From Saccharopolyspora gloriosae (GTDB taxonomy: Bacteria > Actinomycetota > Actinomycetes > Mycobacteriales > Pseudonocardiaceae): 64,000 bases of DNA. The number at the start of each line of letters is the position of its first letter. Position 1 is the first letter of the stretch. The notes beneath the pieces were generated by a model. The model was not told the origin of the DNA. It did no database searches and saw only the letters and a list, made by a program, of their open reading frames with translations. Position numbers and translations under genes: made by a program. The stretch spans positions 620,001 through 684,000 of the forward strand of contig NZ_CP059557.1 in assembly GCF_022828475.1 (NCBI RefSeq). The letters run 5' to 3'. Below are positions 8,966 to 18,667 of this stretch, in pieces.

Positions 8966-9921
8966 GCGCCGCCGCCTCGGACTTCGCGCACCGCGCGCAG
9001 CACGGCGATCACGGCTCGGTCCCGGTCGGCGACCAGATCCGCGATGCTGCGGCCGTCCGCGGTGTCCGCACAGCCCTCGACCATCCGATTCCGCAGCTCA
9101 TCGGTCAGCTCCGGTGCCTCCAGCCGGGTCCACGGCGACTTCAGCGACGGCCCGAAATGGTCGAGCATGTGCGCCATCCCGCCTTCGCCGCCCGCGAGGT
9201 GGAAGGTCAGGCACGGCCCCAGGAACGGCCACCGCAGCCCCGGCCCCTCGGTGATCGAGGCGTCGATCTGCTCCACGGTCGCCTCGCCCTCGGCGACCAT
9301 GTGCAGCGCCTCCCGCCACAGCGCCTCCTGCAGGCGGTTCGCGATGAACCCCGGCACTTCCCGGTCCATCGTGATGACGGATTTCCCCGCCACCTCGAAG
9401 AATCGCGACGCCCACCGCACCGCCTCCGCCGAGGTGCGCTCGCCGCCGACGACCTCCACCAGCGGAATGAGGTAGGGCGGGTTGAACGGGTGCCCGACGA
9501 CGAGGCGTTCCGGGGTGGCGCAGCGCTGCTGCATCTCCGTCATGCCGTAGCCCGACGTGGACGAGGACACCACGACGCCGGGAGGGGTCGCCGCGTCGAT
9601 CCGCGCCAGCAGGTCCTGCTTGAGCTCCAGGTCCTCCGGCGCGCTCTCCTGCACGAATTCCGCGCCCGCCACCGCTTCGTCCAAAGTGGACGTCACGGTG
9701 AGCGCGTCGCGGGAGGCGCCGGGTGCCAGGCCGAGTTCGGTCAGCGCGGGCCACGCCGCGTCCACCAGCCGCCGCAGCTTCTGCTCCGCGTCCGGAGCCG
9801 GATCCCACGCCGTCACCCGATAGCCGCGGGCCAGGAAGTGCGCCACCCAGCCGCCGCCGATCACGCCCGCGCCGATGCACGCGACGTGGCGCACCGATTC
9901 CGGTGCCGCCGGAGCCCTCAT
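8962..9921 (-). CDS. L-carnitine dehydrogenase (3-hydroxyacyl-CoA dehydrogenase fold)
   Basis: The 319-residue protein has an N-terminal NAD-binding Rossmann fold (ACIGAGVIGGGWVAHFLARG) and the C-terminal helical domain of 3-hydroxyacyl-CoA dehydrogenases (HPFNPPYLIPLVEVVGG, DREVPGFIANRLQEALWREA). The WREALHMVAEGEATVEQID stretch and single-domain length match carnitine 3-dehydrogenases, which oxidise L-carnitine to 3-dehydrocarnitine with NAD. The ATG at 9921 sits in TGATG with the upstream stop, indicating coupling. The gene lies between the BKACE and thioesterase genes, which gives the specific function. A longer upstream start is excluded by overlap with the preceding gene. Confidence 0.87.
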   Translation of the reverse strand: MRAPAAPESVRHVACIGAGVIGGGWVAHFLARGYRVTAWDPAPDAEQKLRRLVDAAWPALTELGLAPGASRDALTVTSTLDEAVAGAEFVQESAPEDLELKQDLLARIDAATPPGVVVSSSTSGYGMTEMQQRCATPERLVVGHPFNPPYLIPLVEVVGGERTSAEAVRWASRFFEVAGKSVITMDREVPGFIANRLQEALWREALHMVAEGEATVEQIDASITEGPGLRWPFLGPCLTFHLAGGEGGMAHMLDHFGPSLKSPWTRLEAPELTDELRNRMVEGCADTADGRSIADLVADRDRAVIAVLRAVREVRGGGA

Positions 9922-10811
9922 CAGGCGTCCCTCCGCTTCAATCCGAGCTTCGCCCTGGCCTGGTCCGGGGTCGCGATCCGCGCGCCCATGCCTTCCACGA
10001 TCGTCACGGCGCGCTCCACCAGCTGCGCGTTCGTGGCCTTCACGCCCTTGCTCAGGTAGAGGTTGTCCTCCAGCCCGACGCGCACCTGCCCGCCGAGCAG
10101 CGCGGACTGCGCGACCCACGGCAGCTGGTTGCGCCCGATGCCGAAGCTCGCCCAGTTCGCGCCCTCCGGCAGCATGTTCACCATCGCCTGCAGCACACCC
10201 GGGTCGGCCGGGGCGCCGTAGGGAATCCCCATGCACAGCTGGAACAGCGGCGGCGCGTCGATCAGGCCCTCTTCGATCATCTTCGTGGCGAACCACAGCT
10301 GGCCGGTGTCGAAGATCTCCAGCTCCGGCTTCACGCCGAGCTCCTGGATGCGCTTCGCGCCGGCGCGCAGCATGTCCGGGGTGCTGATGTAGAGCTGGCT
10401 GCCTTCGCCGAAGTTGAGCGAGCCGCAGTCCATCGTGCAGATGTCCGGCAGCAGCTCCTCCACGTGCGGCAACCGGTCCAGTCCGTTGACCAGGTCGGTG
10501 CCGTCGGCCGGTTTGAGCGGGTCGTCCTGGTCGATCACCAGGTCGCCGCCCATGCCTGCGGTCAGGTTGATCACGACGTCCACATCGGACTCGCGGATGC
10601 GGCGCACGACCTCGCGGTACAGCGGGACTTCGCGGGAGCCCTGGCCGGATTCGACGTCGCGCACGTGGATGTGCACCACGGCGGCGCCCGCGTTCGCGGC
10701 CTGCACGGCGGACTCCGCGATCTGCTCGGGGCTCACCGGCACGTGTTCGCTGCGGCCGACGGTGTCGCCCGCCCCGGTCAGCGCGGCGGTGATGATCACT
10801 TCCTCGTTCAT
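9921..10811 (-). CDS. BKACE (DUF849) 3-dehydrocarnitine-cleaving enzyme
   Basis: The 296-residue product belongs to the beta-keto acid cleavage enzyme family. Zn-binding histidines are visible in VVHIHVRD (about residues 46-48), and [14 protein letters not shown] carries the conserved Glu near the end. Members that accept dehydrocarnitine transfer it with acetyl-CoA to give betainyl-CoA and acetoacetate. The partner genes support this substrate over 3-keto-5-aminohexanoate. The ATG at 10811 has GGGAGGG eight bases upstream. It is first in the operon and lies 57 bp from a palindromic operator. Confidence 0.88.
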   Translation of the reverse strand: MNEEVIITAALTGAGDTVGRSEHVPVSPEQIAESAVQAANAGAAVVHIHVRDVESGQGSREVPLYREVVRRIRESDVDVVINLTAGMGGDLVIDQDDPLKPADGTDLVNGLDRLPHVEELLPDICTMDCGSLNFGEGSQLYISTPDMLRAGAKRIQELGVKPELEIFDTGQLWFATKMIEEGLIDAPPLFQLCMGIPYGAPADPGVLQAMVNMLPEGANWASFGIGRNQLPWVAQSALLGGQVRVGLEDNLYLSKGVKATNAQLVERAVTIVEGMGARIATPDQARAKLGLKRRDA

Positions 10812-10857
10812 GCGCCCTCCCTGTCGTGGCCCGCTCATGGCGGCCCGTGGCGCGGCG

Positions 10858-10887
10858 ACGCTAACAGGGGCGTTGCGAATTTCGCAA
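10858..10887 (-). promoter_or_regulatory. promoter and operator of the carnitine operon
   Basis: Reading the minus strand, TTGCGA (10887-10882), an 18-bp spacer and TAGCGT (10863-10858) resemble -35 and -10 boxes. The -35 box lies inside the palindrome TTGCGAATTTCGCAA (10873-10887, 7-bp arms around one base), so a repressor bound there would block RNA polymerase. The regulator is not encoded next to the operon. Confidence 0.6.
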
Positions 10888-11160
10888 TGCTCCGTCCGTG
10901 GCGGCACGCCACCCCGGCACACCGAACTCGCCGCCCACGGCCCCCATGCCCCTGAGGTGACTGCCTTCTTCACCCGATCGTTCGGTCGAATGGGCGGCCA
11001 TTCGCTCCGAAGGCAGCGGCAGGTGGATGCCCCCTGGTCAATGGGATCGGGTGAACGGGTCATTCACCTGGATCGGGGCGGCGGGCACAGGTAGAACGCT
11101 CCGCCGACGGAGGAGGGTGCCGTGCTGGTCGAAACTGATCATCGAATCAGTTCATTGCGA
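10888..11160. other. intergenic, degenerate repeats only
   Basis: No gene is supported here. CTGCCTTC and GAAGGCAG flank a segment containing CGATCGTTCGGTCGAA, and GTGAACGGGTCATTCAC (11051-11067) is a 17-base imperfect palindrome resembling a worn family A arm. This may be a decayed family A element. Confidence 0.5.
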
Positions 11161-11739
11161 TCAGTGGCTGAGCCAGAACGCCTTCGTCACGGCCAGGAAC
11201 TCCCGCCGGGATCCGCGAGCCGACACCCGTCGCAAGCCGTCCGCCGCCGCATCGTGGCCCACGCCGACGGCGTCGATCCCCGCCCGGCGGCACAACGCGA
11301 TCGAACGGCGCAGGTGGAACTTCGACGTCACCACCGTGACCCGGCGCAGCCCGAACTTCGAAACCGCGCTCCGACACGAGGCCCAAGTGTCCACACCGGA
11401 CTCGTCCAGCGAGATCACCGACTCCGGAACTCCGTTGCGCAGCAGGAAATCCCGCATCGCCACCGGTTCGCTGTACCCGCGCGATTCCGGGCTCCCGCTG
11501 ACCAGGAGCCATCGCACCCGGCCCGCCCGGAACAACTCCGCCGCCACGGTGAGCCTGCCCTGCAAGATCCGGCTCGGCAGCCCGTCGCGGCGCACCCCGG
11601 CGCCGAGCACCAGCGCGGCGTCCGCCGCGGGCACGTCGTCGGCCGTCCGCACCCGGCCCGAGCTGCGCGCCCGCACCCACGCCGACGGCAACGCGGCTAC
11701 TGCGACCAGACCTGCCGCCGCACACCATCGCCCACGCAT
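11161..11739 (-). CDS. SanA/YdcF-like DUF218 membrane protein
   Basis: The 192-residue protein has an N-terminal hydrophobic segment (residues 5-20) followed by a DUF218 domain: AALVLGAGVRRDGLPS, WLLVSGSPESRGYSEP, and VTVVTSKFHLRRSIALCRRAG are the three typical blocks. E. coli SanA affects envelope permeability to vancomycin; the biochemical activity of the family is unknown. It lies downstream of phoD on the same strand, separated by a hairpin terminator, so it is probably transcribed alone. Confidence 0.8.
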   Translation of the reverse strand: MRGRWCAAAGLVAVAALPSAWVRARSSGRVRTADDVPAADAALVLGAGVRRDGLPSRILQGRLTVAAELFRAGRVRWLLVSGSPESRGYSEPVAMRDFLLRNGVPESVISLDESGVDTWASCRSAVSKFGLRRVTVVTSKFHLRRSIALCRRAGIDAVGVGHDAAADGLRRVSARGSRREFLAVTKAFWLSH

Positions 11740-11785
11740 CCGCCAAGTGTGCCGTGCCGCCGACGCGCCCCGTACATCGGCCGAA

Positions 11786-11815
11786 CGGGTGCCGCCCGAA
11801 GCAGGGCGGCACCCG
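11786..11815 (-). terminator. terminator hairpin after phoD
   Basis: CGGGTGCCGCCC and GGGCGGCACCCG form a perfect 12-bp stem with a 6-base loop, starting 7 bp beyond the phoD stop. Confidence 0.75.
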
Positions 11816-11821
11816 CGTGGC

Positions 11822-13390
11822 TCACGCCGGCTTCAGCCGCGGCTCGCCGTCGGCCACCACGAAGCTCCGCTCGGTGCTGACCTTCGCGTCCGGCTTCGTC
11901 ACCTGCGGCACGATCCGGTAGTCGGCGCGCAACTCGTCCGCGGTGAACCGGGTGCGGACGTAGCCGCGGCGGTTCTTGTGGAACTTGATGTGCGGGTTCT
12001 CCGCGAGCACGTCTTCCTTCGCGTTGTCGTCCCCGTCGCCACCGCTGGTGATCGAGGTCGTGACGAGCTCGGTGCCGACCACGGCCGAGTCGGTGTTCTC
12101 GTGCTCGGCCTGCACCTCGGCCGCCCAGTGCCGGTGCACGTCCCCGGTGAGCACCACACCGTTGCGGACCTGTCCGAGCCCGGCCGCGATCCGGTCCCGG
12201 TTCGCGACGTAACCGGCCCACGAATCAGTGCTGAACGCGACGCCGTCGTCAACGTCGTTGTCCAGCCGCGAGAAGAACACCTGCTGGCCCAGCACGTCCC
12301 AGCGCGCCGCGGAGTTCGCGAACCCGTCCAGCAGCCAGCGCTCCTGCTCGGCGCCGGTGATCGTGCGGTCCGGCTCCAGCCGCTGCGCGCAGTCCACGTT
12401 GCCCTCGTCGCCGCAGGGCTGGTCGTCGCGGTACTGGCGGGTGTCGAGCATGTGGAACGTCGCGAGGCCGCCCCACTGCAACCGCCGGTACAGCCGCATG
12501 TCGATGCCTTCGGGCTTGGCCGTAGAGCGCAGCGGCATGTTCTCGTAGTAGGCCTGGAAAGCGGCCTTGCGCCGGTCGAGGAAGCCCTCGTCGGGCTTCT
12601 CCGGGATCTCGTCGGCCCAGTTGTTCTCGGTCTCGTGGTCGTCCCACACGACGATCCACGGCGCGACGGAGTGCGCGAGCTGCAGGTCCTCGTCGGTCTT
12701 GTACTGGGCGTGGCGCTGCCGGTAGTTCGCCAGCGTGCGGGTCTCCGGCCCGAGCACCTTGCGCACGTCGTCGGCTTCGGCGGCGTACTCGTACTGGTAG
12801 TCGCCGAGGTGCAGGATCAGTCCGGGCTGGTCCTCGGCCATCCGCCGGTAGGCGGTGAAGTGGCCCTGGCCGAAGTGCGCGCAGGACGCGAAGCACATGG
12901 TCAGTTCGTCCATCGAGCCCGGCGCGGGCGCGGTGCGGGTGAGTCCGGTCCGGGAAACGGCACCCTCGGCGCGGAACCGGTAGTAGTACTCGGCTCCGGG
13001 GCGAAGTCCTTCGAGCTCGACGTGCACGCTGTGCCCGAGTTCGGGGGCGGCCTGCGCCCGGCCGCGCCGCACGATGCGGGTGAACCGCTCGTCCTCGGCG
13101 AGCTCCCACTCCACGTCGACGACCTTGGCGGGCATGCCGCCGTTGCCGTCGTCGGCGGTCGGCTCGGGGGCGAGGCGGGTCCAGAGCACAACGCCGTCCG
13201 GCAGCGGGTCACCGGAGGCGACGCCGAGCGTGAACGGGTCGGCGAGCCTGCCGGTGCCCGCGCCGGGCAGCGACAGGGGGCCGGCCGAGGCGGCTCCGCT
13301 CAAAGCGGCGGTGCCCGCCGCGGCGGCGCCGCCGAGCAGCACGGCCCGGCGGGAAACGGATCGGGGACGAGGTGTGGTGGGGTCGAGCAT
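11822..13390 (-). CDS. phoD: Tat-exported PhoD-type alkaline phosphatase/phosphodiesterase
   Basis: The 522-residue enzyme should release phosphate from phosphomono- or diesters outside the cell. A twin-arginine signal (SRRAVLLGGAAAAGTAALSG) follows a 12-residue lead. The PhoD N-terminal Ig-like domain is followed by the Ca/Fe metallophosphatase core with HLGDYQYEY, VVWDDHETENNWADE and LTGDVHRHW. I chose the ATG at 13390 because GGGAGG lies eight bases upstream; a start at 13477 would bury the Tat signal deep in the chain. Phosphate control through PhoP is expected from the family, and a weak PHO-box-like pair is seen upstream (13506-13523, minus strand). Confidence 0.93.
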   Translation of the reverse strand: MLDPTTPRPRSVSRRAVLLGGAAAAGTAALSGAASAGPLSLPGAGTGRLADPFTLGVASGDPLPDGVVLWTRLAPEPTADDGNGGMPAKVVDVEWELAEDERFTRIVRRGRAQAAPELGHSVHVELEGLRPGAEYYYRFRAEGAVSRTGLTRTAPAPGSMDELTMCFASCAHFGQGHFTAYRRMAEDQPGLILHLGDYQYEYAAEADDVRKVLGPETRTLANYRQRHAQYKTDEDLQLAHSVAPWIVVWDDHETENNWADEIPEKPDEGFLDRRKAAFQAYYENMPLRSTAKPEGIDMRLYRRLQWGGLATFHMLDTRQYRDDQPCGDEGNVDCAQRLEPDRTITGAEQERWLLDGFANSAARWDVLGQQVFFSRLDNDVDDGVAFSTDSWAGYVANRDRIAAGLGQVRNGVVLTGDVHRHWAAEVQAEHENTDSAVVGTELVTTSITSGGDGDDNAKEDVLAENPHIKFHKNRRGYVRTRFTADELRADYRIVPQVTKPDAKVSTERSFVVADGEPRLKPA

Positions 13391-14064
13391 TCGGGCGGTC
13401 CTCCCAGAACGTCGGTGGTTGCCGTCGAGGCGTGTCGGAGCACGCCGAACAGGGATGTGTCCTGCTTTCGGCTTCACTCGAACGAGTGGAAAGGTATCCG
13501 CGCCCGATGGGCATCCGGTTAACTTCTGGCGAAGACGGGTTGTTGATCACCGCGCCCGAGCTGGAAGTGCTCCCCGGGCCGAATGAACGACCGGATCGGG
13601 AGAACGGTCAGCGAGGGCGCCAGCCGGACCGGCCGGGAGGCCCGGACGGGCCGGGAGGACGGGATGGGCGAGGGCGGCGTTCCCACGGACGGTTCGTGGG
13701 CTTCGTCGGTGCCATGCGGCAGAACCTAAGCCACCTTGCCTCGATGGTGTGAACCGCCATCGGGTTCCGGTGACATTTCCCGCATGCCGATCTACCTGCG
13801 AAGATCGGCATTCGGGCCGGTCGGCGGCGACCGCGCCGCGCCGCCGCCCGGCCCGCTTCTCGCGCGGCTCCCGTCTCTCACCTGCCCGGTTCGTCCGCCG
13901 AAGATCGGCAGCGCCGCCGCGGCAAGATCGCGCGGCCGGTCTCCGGGCGACCGCCTGCGTGAGATCGCCGGAAACTCCGGCAGGATGAGCCGCGGAGTGC
14001 GCGGGGAACGCCCGCCTTCGGCCGATGTCCGCCTTCGAGTGACGGCTGAACGGGTGCCCGGTGG
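13391..14064. other. long intergenic region between phoD and groES
   Basis: About 670 bp before the groES promoter carry no gene I can support; the open frames here are arginine- and proline-rich with no family features. Two items stand out: GTTAACC and GCCCATC on the minus strand at 13523-13506, spaced four bases apart (possible PHO box), and the inverted repeat at 13784. Confidence 0.6.
13784..13811. repeat. perfect inverted repeat ATGCCGATCT
   Basis: ATGCCGATCT and AGATCGGCAT are separated by 8 bases, giving a perfect 10-bp stem or a dyad operator. A further half-site AAGATCGGCA occurs about 90 bp downstream at 13899-13908. The role is unknown; a transcription factor site is as likely as a hairpin. 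Confidence 0.6.
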
Positions 14065-14098
14065 TTGAGCCTTGGCACTCGGCTGGGTAGAGTGCCAA
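14065..14098 (+). promoter_or_regulatory. groES promoter with CIRCE operator
   Basis: TTGAGC (14065-14070), a 17-bp spacer and TAGAGT (14088-14093) fit -35 and -10 boxes. CIRCE, TTGGCACTC-N9-GAGTGCCAA (14072-14098), overlaps the spacer and the -10 box with perfect 9-bp arms. This is the known binding site of the heat-shock repressor HrcA, which therefore should keep groES-groEL off at normal temperature. Confidence 0.93.
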
Positions 14099-14207
14099 TC
14101 AGCACGGCGCCGCAGCGCCCCGGCACCCGCGACGACGGGGAGCCACGGAGCCGTCACCCAGACCAGAGCCAACGCTTACGCAGGCCCCAGAAGGTGGAGG
14201 TCACACC

Positions 14208-14498
14208 GTGGCGAGCATCAAGCCGCTTGAGGACAAGATCGTTGTCCAGGCGAGCGAAGCCGAGACGACTACCGCGTCCGGCATCGTGATCCCGGACACC
14301 GCCAAGGAAAAGCCCCAGGAGGGCAAGGTCTTGGCCGTCGGCCCGGGTCGCGTCGACGACAAGGGCAACCGCGTCCCCGTGGACGTGCAGGAAGGTGACG
14401 TCGTCATCTACTCGAAGTACGGCGGCACCGAGGTCAAGTACAACGGCGAGGAGTACTTGATCCTCTCCGCCCGCGACGTGCTGGCCGTCGTCAACTGA
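14208..14498 (+). CDS. groES: co-chaperonin GroES
   Basis: The 96-residue product is full-length GroES ([29 protein letters not shown] with the mobile loop, [19 protein letters not shown]). It caps GroEL as a heptamer. The GTG start at 14208 has GGTGGAGG upstream and begins VASIKP. It lies about 115 bp from the CIRCE promoter and 283 bp upstream of groEL, with a strong hairpin between. Confidence 0.98.
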   Translation: MASIKPLEDKIVVQASEAETTTASGIVIPDTAKEKPQEGKVLAVGPGRVDDKGNRVPVDVQEGDVVIYSKYGGTEVKYNGEEYLILSARDVLAVVN

Positions 14499-14520
14499 CG
14501 ACTCCCGCACCATGCGCAAC

Positions 14521-14564
14521 CCACCGCCCCGGTGGTCCCGCCTCCGGGACCGCCGGGGCGGTGG
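14521..14564 (+). terminator. strong hairpin between groES and groEL
   Basis: A 20-bp arm (14521-14540) pairs with 14545-14564 through a CCTC loop with a single G-U wobble, followed by TTTATCC. By shape it is an intrinsic terminator or RNA processing site inside the chaperonin operon, 22 bp after the groES stop. It could let GroES be made in excess over GroEL. Confidence 0.7.
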
Positions 14565-14778
14565 TTTATCCCAGGCCGGACGCCACGCCCCGCACGCCCC
14601 ACGGCGATGCGGCGACTCCGCCGCCCCGCGTCTCATCCAGGCGAGAGCCGACCGGACCACGAGCCCGGCCCCGCGAGCGCGCTCGCGACCTCCGGCCGGG
14701 CAGAGCGCCGGGTAGGACGGAGCTCGCGCCGGGGCGTCCGCGACCGGCACCTGAACACCCATGCTGAAGGGCTGTTGA

Positions 14779-16398
<1,620 letters not shown>

Positions 16399-16405
16399 CC
16401 CGCGC

Positions 16406-16440
16406 TGAACCGGGTGCGCCTGTCCGGCGCACCCGGTTCA
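16406..16440 (+). terminator. hairpin after groEL1, first
   Basis: TGAACCGGGTGCGCC and its complement form a perfect 15-bp stem around TGTCC, 8 bp after the stop. Confidence 0.75.
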
Positions 16441-16454
16441 GGGTCGGAACACGA

Positions 16455-16494
16455 GATCAGGGGCGGCACCTTCGGGTGCCGCCCCTGATCTTTT
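16455..16494. terminator. hairpin after groEL1, second, with T-run
   Basis: GATCAGGGGCGGCACC pairs perfectly with 16475-16490 around a TTCG tetraloop and is followed by TTTT. This is a textbook intrinsic terminator that should stop groEL1 transcripts before the convergent whiD gene. Confidence 0.9.
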
Positions 16495-16598
16495 CGCGCG
16501 CCCGCCCCGGGCGCCGCCGCGGATGACGCCCCTCGCAGTCATCCGTTTCGGCCTGCCCGTGCGGCGCCGCCACCGCCGTTCATCGCGGCGGTCGCGTC

Positions 16599-16901
16599 TC
16601 AACCGGCCATTGCGGCCACCCTGCGCTTGCGGGTCTTGATGATCACTTCACGCTCGGACTCGGAGAGCCCACCCCAGATTCCATAGGGTTCTTGCACTGC
16701 CAGCGCGTGCCGACGGCACTGATCGAGAACCGGGCAGTGCTGGCACACCTCTTTCGCCTTCGCCTCACGCCGCGCCCTTGCCGGACCGCGCTCGCCGTCG
16801 GGATGGAAGAAGTACGCGCTGTCCATTCCGCGACACGATCCCTTGATCTGCCAGTCCCAGATGTCGGCGTTCGGGCCTGGAAGACGTCGAGTGTCGGCCA
16901 T
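16599..16901 (-). CDS. whiD: WhiB family Fe-S regulator, WhiD/WhiB3 type
   Basis: The 100-residue product has four cysteines at residues 23, 53, 56 and 62 (GSCRGMD, VCQHCPVLDQC), the 4Fe-4S ligands of the Wbl family, and the GIWGG turn. The start MADTRRLPGPNADIWDWQ and the exact cysteine spacing match WhiB3 of M. tuberculosis and WhiD of Streptomyces, which bind the primary sigma factor and act in redox response and sporulation. The ATG at 16901 has GGGAGGTGG eight bases upstream. Its place between groEL and bldM/sigD is conserved. Confidence 0.95.
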   Translation of the reverse strand: MADTRRLPGPNADIWDWQIKGSCRGMDSAYFFHPDGERGPARARREAKAKEVCQHCPVLDQCRRHALAVQEPYGIWGGLSESEREVIIKTRKRRVAAMAG

Positions 16902-17100
16902 TGCGACAACCACCTCCCACCGGTGGATCCCCTCCCCGCCACGGCGGCTGCCGTGGCCTCGCATGATCCAAGGTAGAACCGCGCCAATACTTGTTCAACC
17001 CCTTTCGCGCCGAAAGCTGTTCACTGACGGGTGATCTCTGACCGGTGGCATCCGGGTGCACCCGCTTGCCACCGGCCGCCACGATCCGGAACATGACCGC

Positions 17101-18369
17101 GTGACCATGCGGGAGGAACCCCTGTCCGGGCAGCACGGCGCTGCCCGGGAGGCTGATCCACGACTTGCCGACCACTTGGACGGCTCGGCCTTCCCCCGCG
17201 GCGCGGCGAACGCCGACGAAGATCGAGACGACGCCCGCCGCAAGATCGCCGACGAGACGGGGATGCGGGCCGACGACGACGGAGCTCAGGCGGACACCGG
17301 CAGGCACCGCGCCCCCGAGGCGGACGAGGCATCGGACGAGCGAGCGGGAGACCTCACCGCAGGCGTGCTCGGCTCCGCTCCCGAAGAACCTCGGCTGACC
17401 GTGGCCGCCGTCGCGCGCAGGCTCGGCGTCGCGCCTGCGACGCTGCGCACCTGGGATCGGCGGTACGGGCTGGGGCCGACCGACCACGCGTCCGGCAGCC
17501 ACCGCCGGTACGGGCCGGAGGACGTGGCCCGGCTCGAGCAGATGCAACGAGCACTGCTGCGCGGCGCCTCCCCGGCCGAGGCGGCCCGCTACGCGTTGGC
17601 GGCCACCCCGCCGTTGCCGCGCCACGCCGACGGCGCGCAGGCCGCACCGCCGGCGCCCGCCGAACCCGTCCTCATCTCCGGAGTCCTGGATCCGCTCGAG
17701 CCGCCGGTGGCCGAGTCGACGTCCAATCCGGGCGGGCGAGGGCTGCGGCTCACCGGTGCCGGGCCGCGCGCCCGCGGGCTCGGCCGGGCGGTGCTCGCGC
17801 TGGACGCTTGGCACCAGCAACGCCTGCTCGGCGAGTCGATCGAGGAACAGGGCGTGCTCGCCACCTGGCACGAAGTGCTGTCCCCGGTGCTGACCGCGGC
17901 CAGTGAGCGCTGGCAGTACACCGGCGCCGGAGTGGAGGCGTTGCGCCTGCTCACCGACAGCGCGGCTACGGCGTTGCGGGCGGTGCTGGCCAAGGCGCCC
18001 GAGCCGCGCAATCCGCGGCCGGTGCTGCTCGCGCCGGTGCCGGGGGAGCAGCAGGAGCTGGAGCTGGTCGCACTGGCCGCGGAGTTGGCGTCCCGCGGCG
18101 TCGGGCACCGCCTGTTCGGCGCGGGACTGCCGCCGGAGGGCCTGAACGCGGCGGTGCGCCGCGCGGCGCCCGCCGTGATCGTGCTGTGGGCCGAGCAGCC
18201 GCACTACGCGGCCCCGGCGCTGCTGGGGGACCTGCCGATCAAGCGGCAGCGCGCGCGGGTGCTCGCGGTGGGAGCCGGCTGGGCACCGGGGCGGTTACCC
18301 GGGCATGCCGAGACCGTCTCCTCGCTCGCCGAAGCGGCGGAACTGATCGGCCGAACCGTACTTGATTAG
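17101..18369 (+). CDS. MerR family regulator with B12-binding-like C-terminal fold
   Basis: The 422-residue protein has an acidic, disordered N-terminus of about 95 residues, a MerR helix-turn-helix (TVAAVARRLGVAPATLRTWDRRYGLGP, wing HRRYGPEDVARLEQM, about 97-165), a linker, and about 190 C-terminal residues resembling the cap and Rossmann parts of cobalamin-binding photoreceptor-type regulators. I do not see the His ligand motif (DxHxxG), so cobalamin binding is doubtful. GTG 17101 is preceded by GGA at ten bases; ATG 17107 is an alternative. It is divergent from whiD and upstream of bldM, a conserved position in this order. Confidence 0.82.
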   Translation: MTMREEPLSGQHGAAREADPRLADHLDGSAFPRGAANADEDRDDARRKIADETGMRADDDGAQADTGRHRAPEADEASDERAGDLTAGVLGSAPEEPRLTVAAVARRLGVAPATLRTWDRRYGLGPTDHASGSHRRYGPEDVARLEQMQRALLRGASPAEAARYALAATPPLPRHADGAQAAPPAPAEPVLISGVLDPLEPPVAESTSNPGGRGLRLTGAGPRARGLGRAVLALDAWHQQRLLGESIEEQGVLATWHEVLSPVLTAASERWQYTGAGVEALRLLTDSAATALRAVLAKAPEPRNPRPVLLAPVPGEQQELELVALAAELASRGVGHRLFGAGLPPEGLNAAVRRAAPAVIVLWAEQPHYAAPALLGDLPIKRQRARVLAVGAGWAPGRLPGHAETVSSLAEAAELIGRTVLD

Positions 18370-18371
18370 AC

Positions 18372-18387
18372 TGTGACGTAAATCACT
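18372..18387. promoter_or_regulatory. CRP-like dyad TGTGA-N6-TCACT
   Basis: TGTGACGTAAATCACT lies three bases after the MerR gene stop and about 280 bp upstream of bldM, in an AT-richer patch. It differs by one base from the CRP consensus TGTGA-N6-TCACA used by actinobacterial Crp proteins. A role in bldM control is inference. Confidence 0.4.
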
Positions 18388-18667
18388 ATAGGCCGTATTC
18401 AGTCGATTGCCGGGTGTCGCGAGATCGGGTGGCAAATCGCCCGGCGGGACCACGCTTGGGTGAACATCGCAGGTATGGGCCTTAATCGCCGGGTGACGGC
18501 CGAGACCATACGTGCCCGCGTCGGCCCCTGCTCCGTTCCGGTGAATATCTCGAAGGAGTGGCGTGAGCCGATCTCTGGACGGATTCAGCACTAGATCGTG
18601 TCAAGGTCCGCCTCGCTGCGTCCGATAGGGGAAGAGGAACGTCACCCGCCTGCAGGAAGGAGTTCCC

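Noticed and set aside
13583..13609. TGAACGACC...GAACGGTCA as a family A copy
   Set aside because: Arms are too short and imperfect to separate from chance in this GC-rich DNA.
13547..14098. A 183-codon minus-strand frame between phoD and groES
   Set aside because: It runs through the CIRCE promoter, is Arg/Ala/Pro-rich and resembles no protein family.
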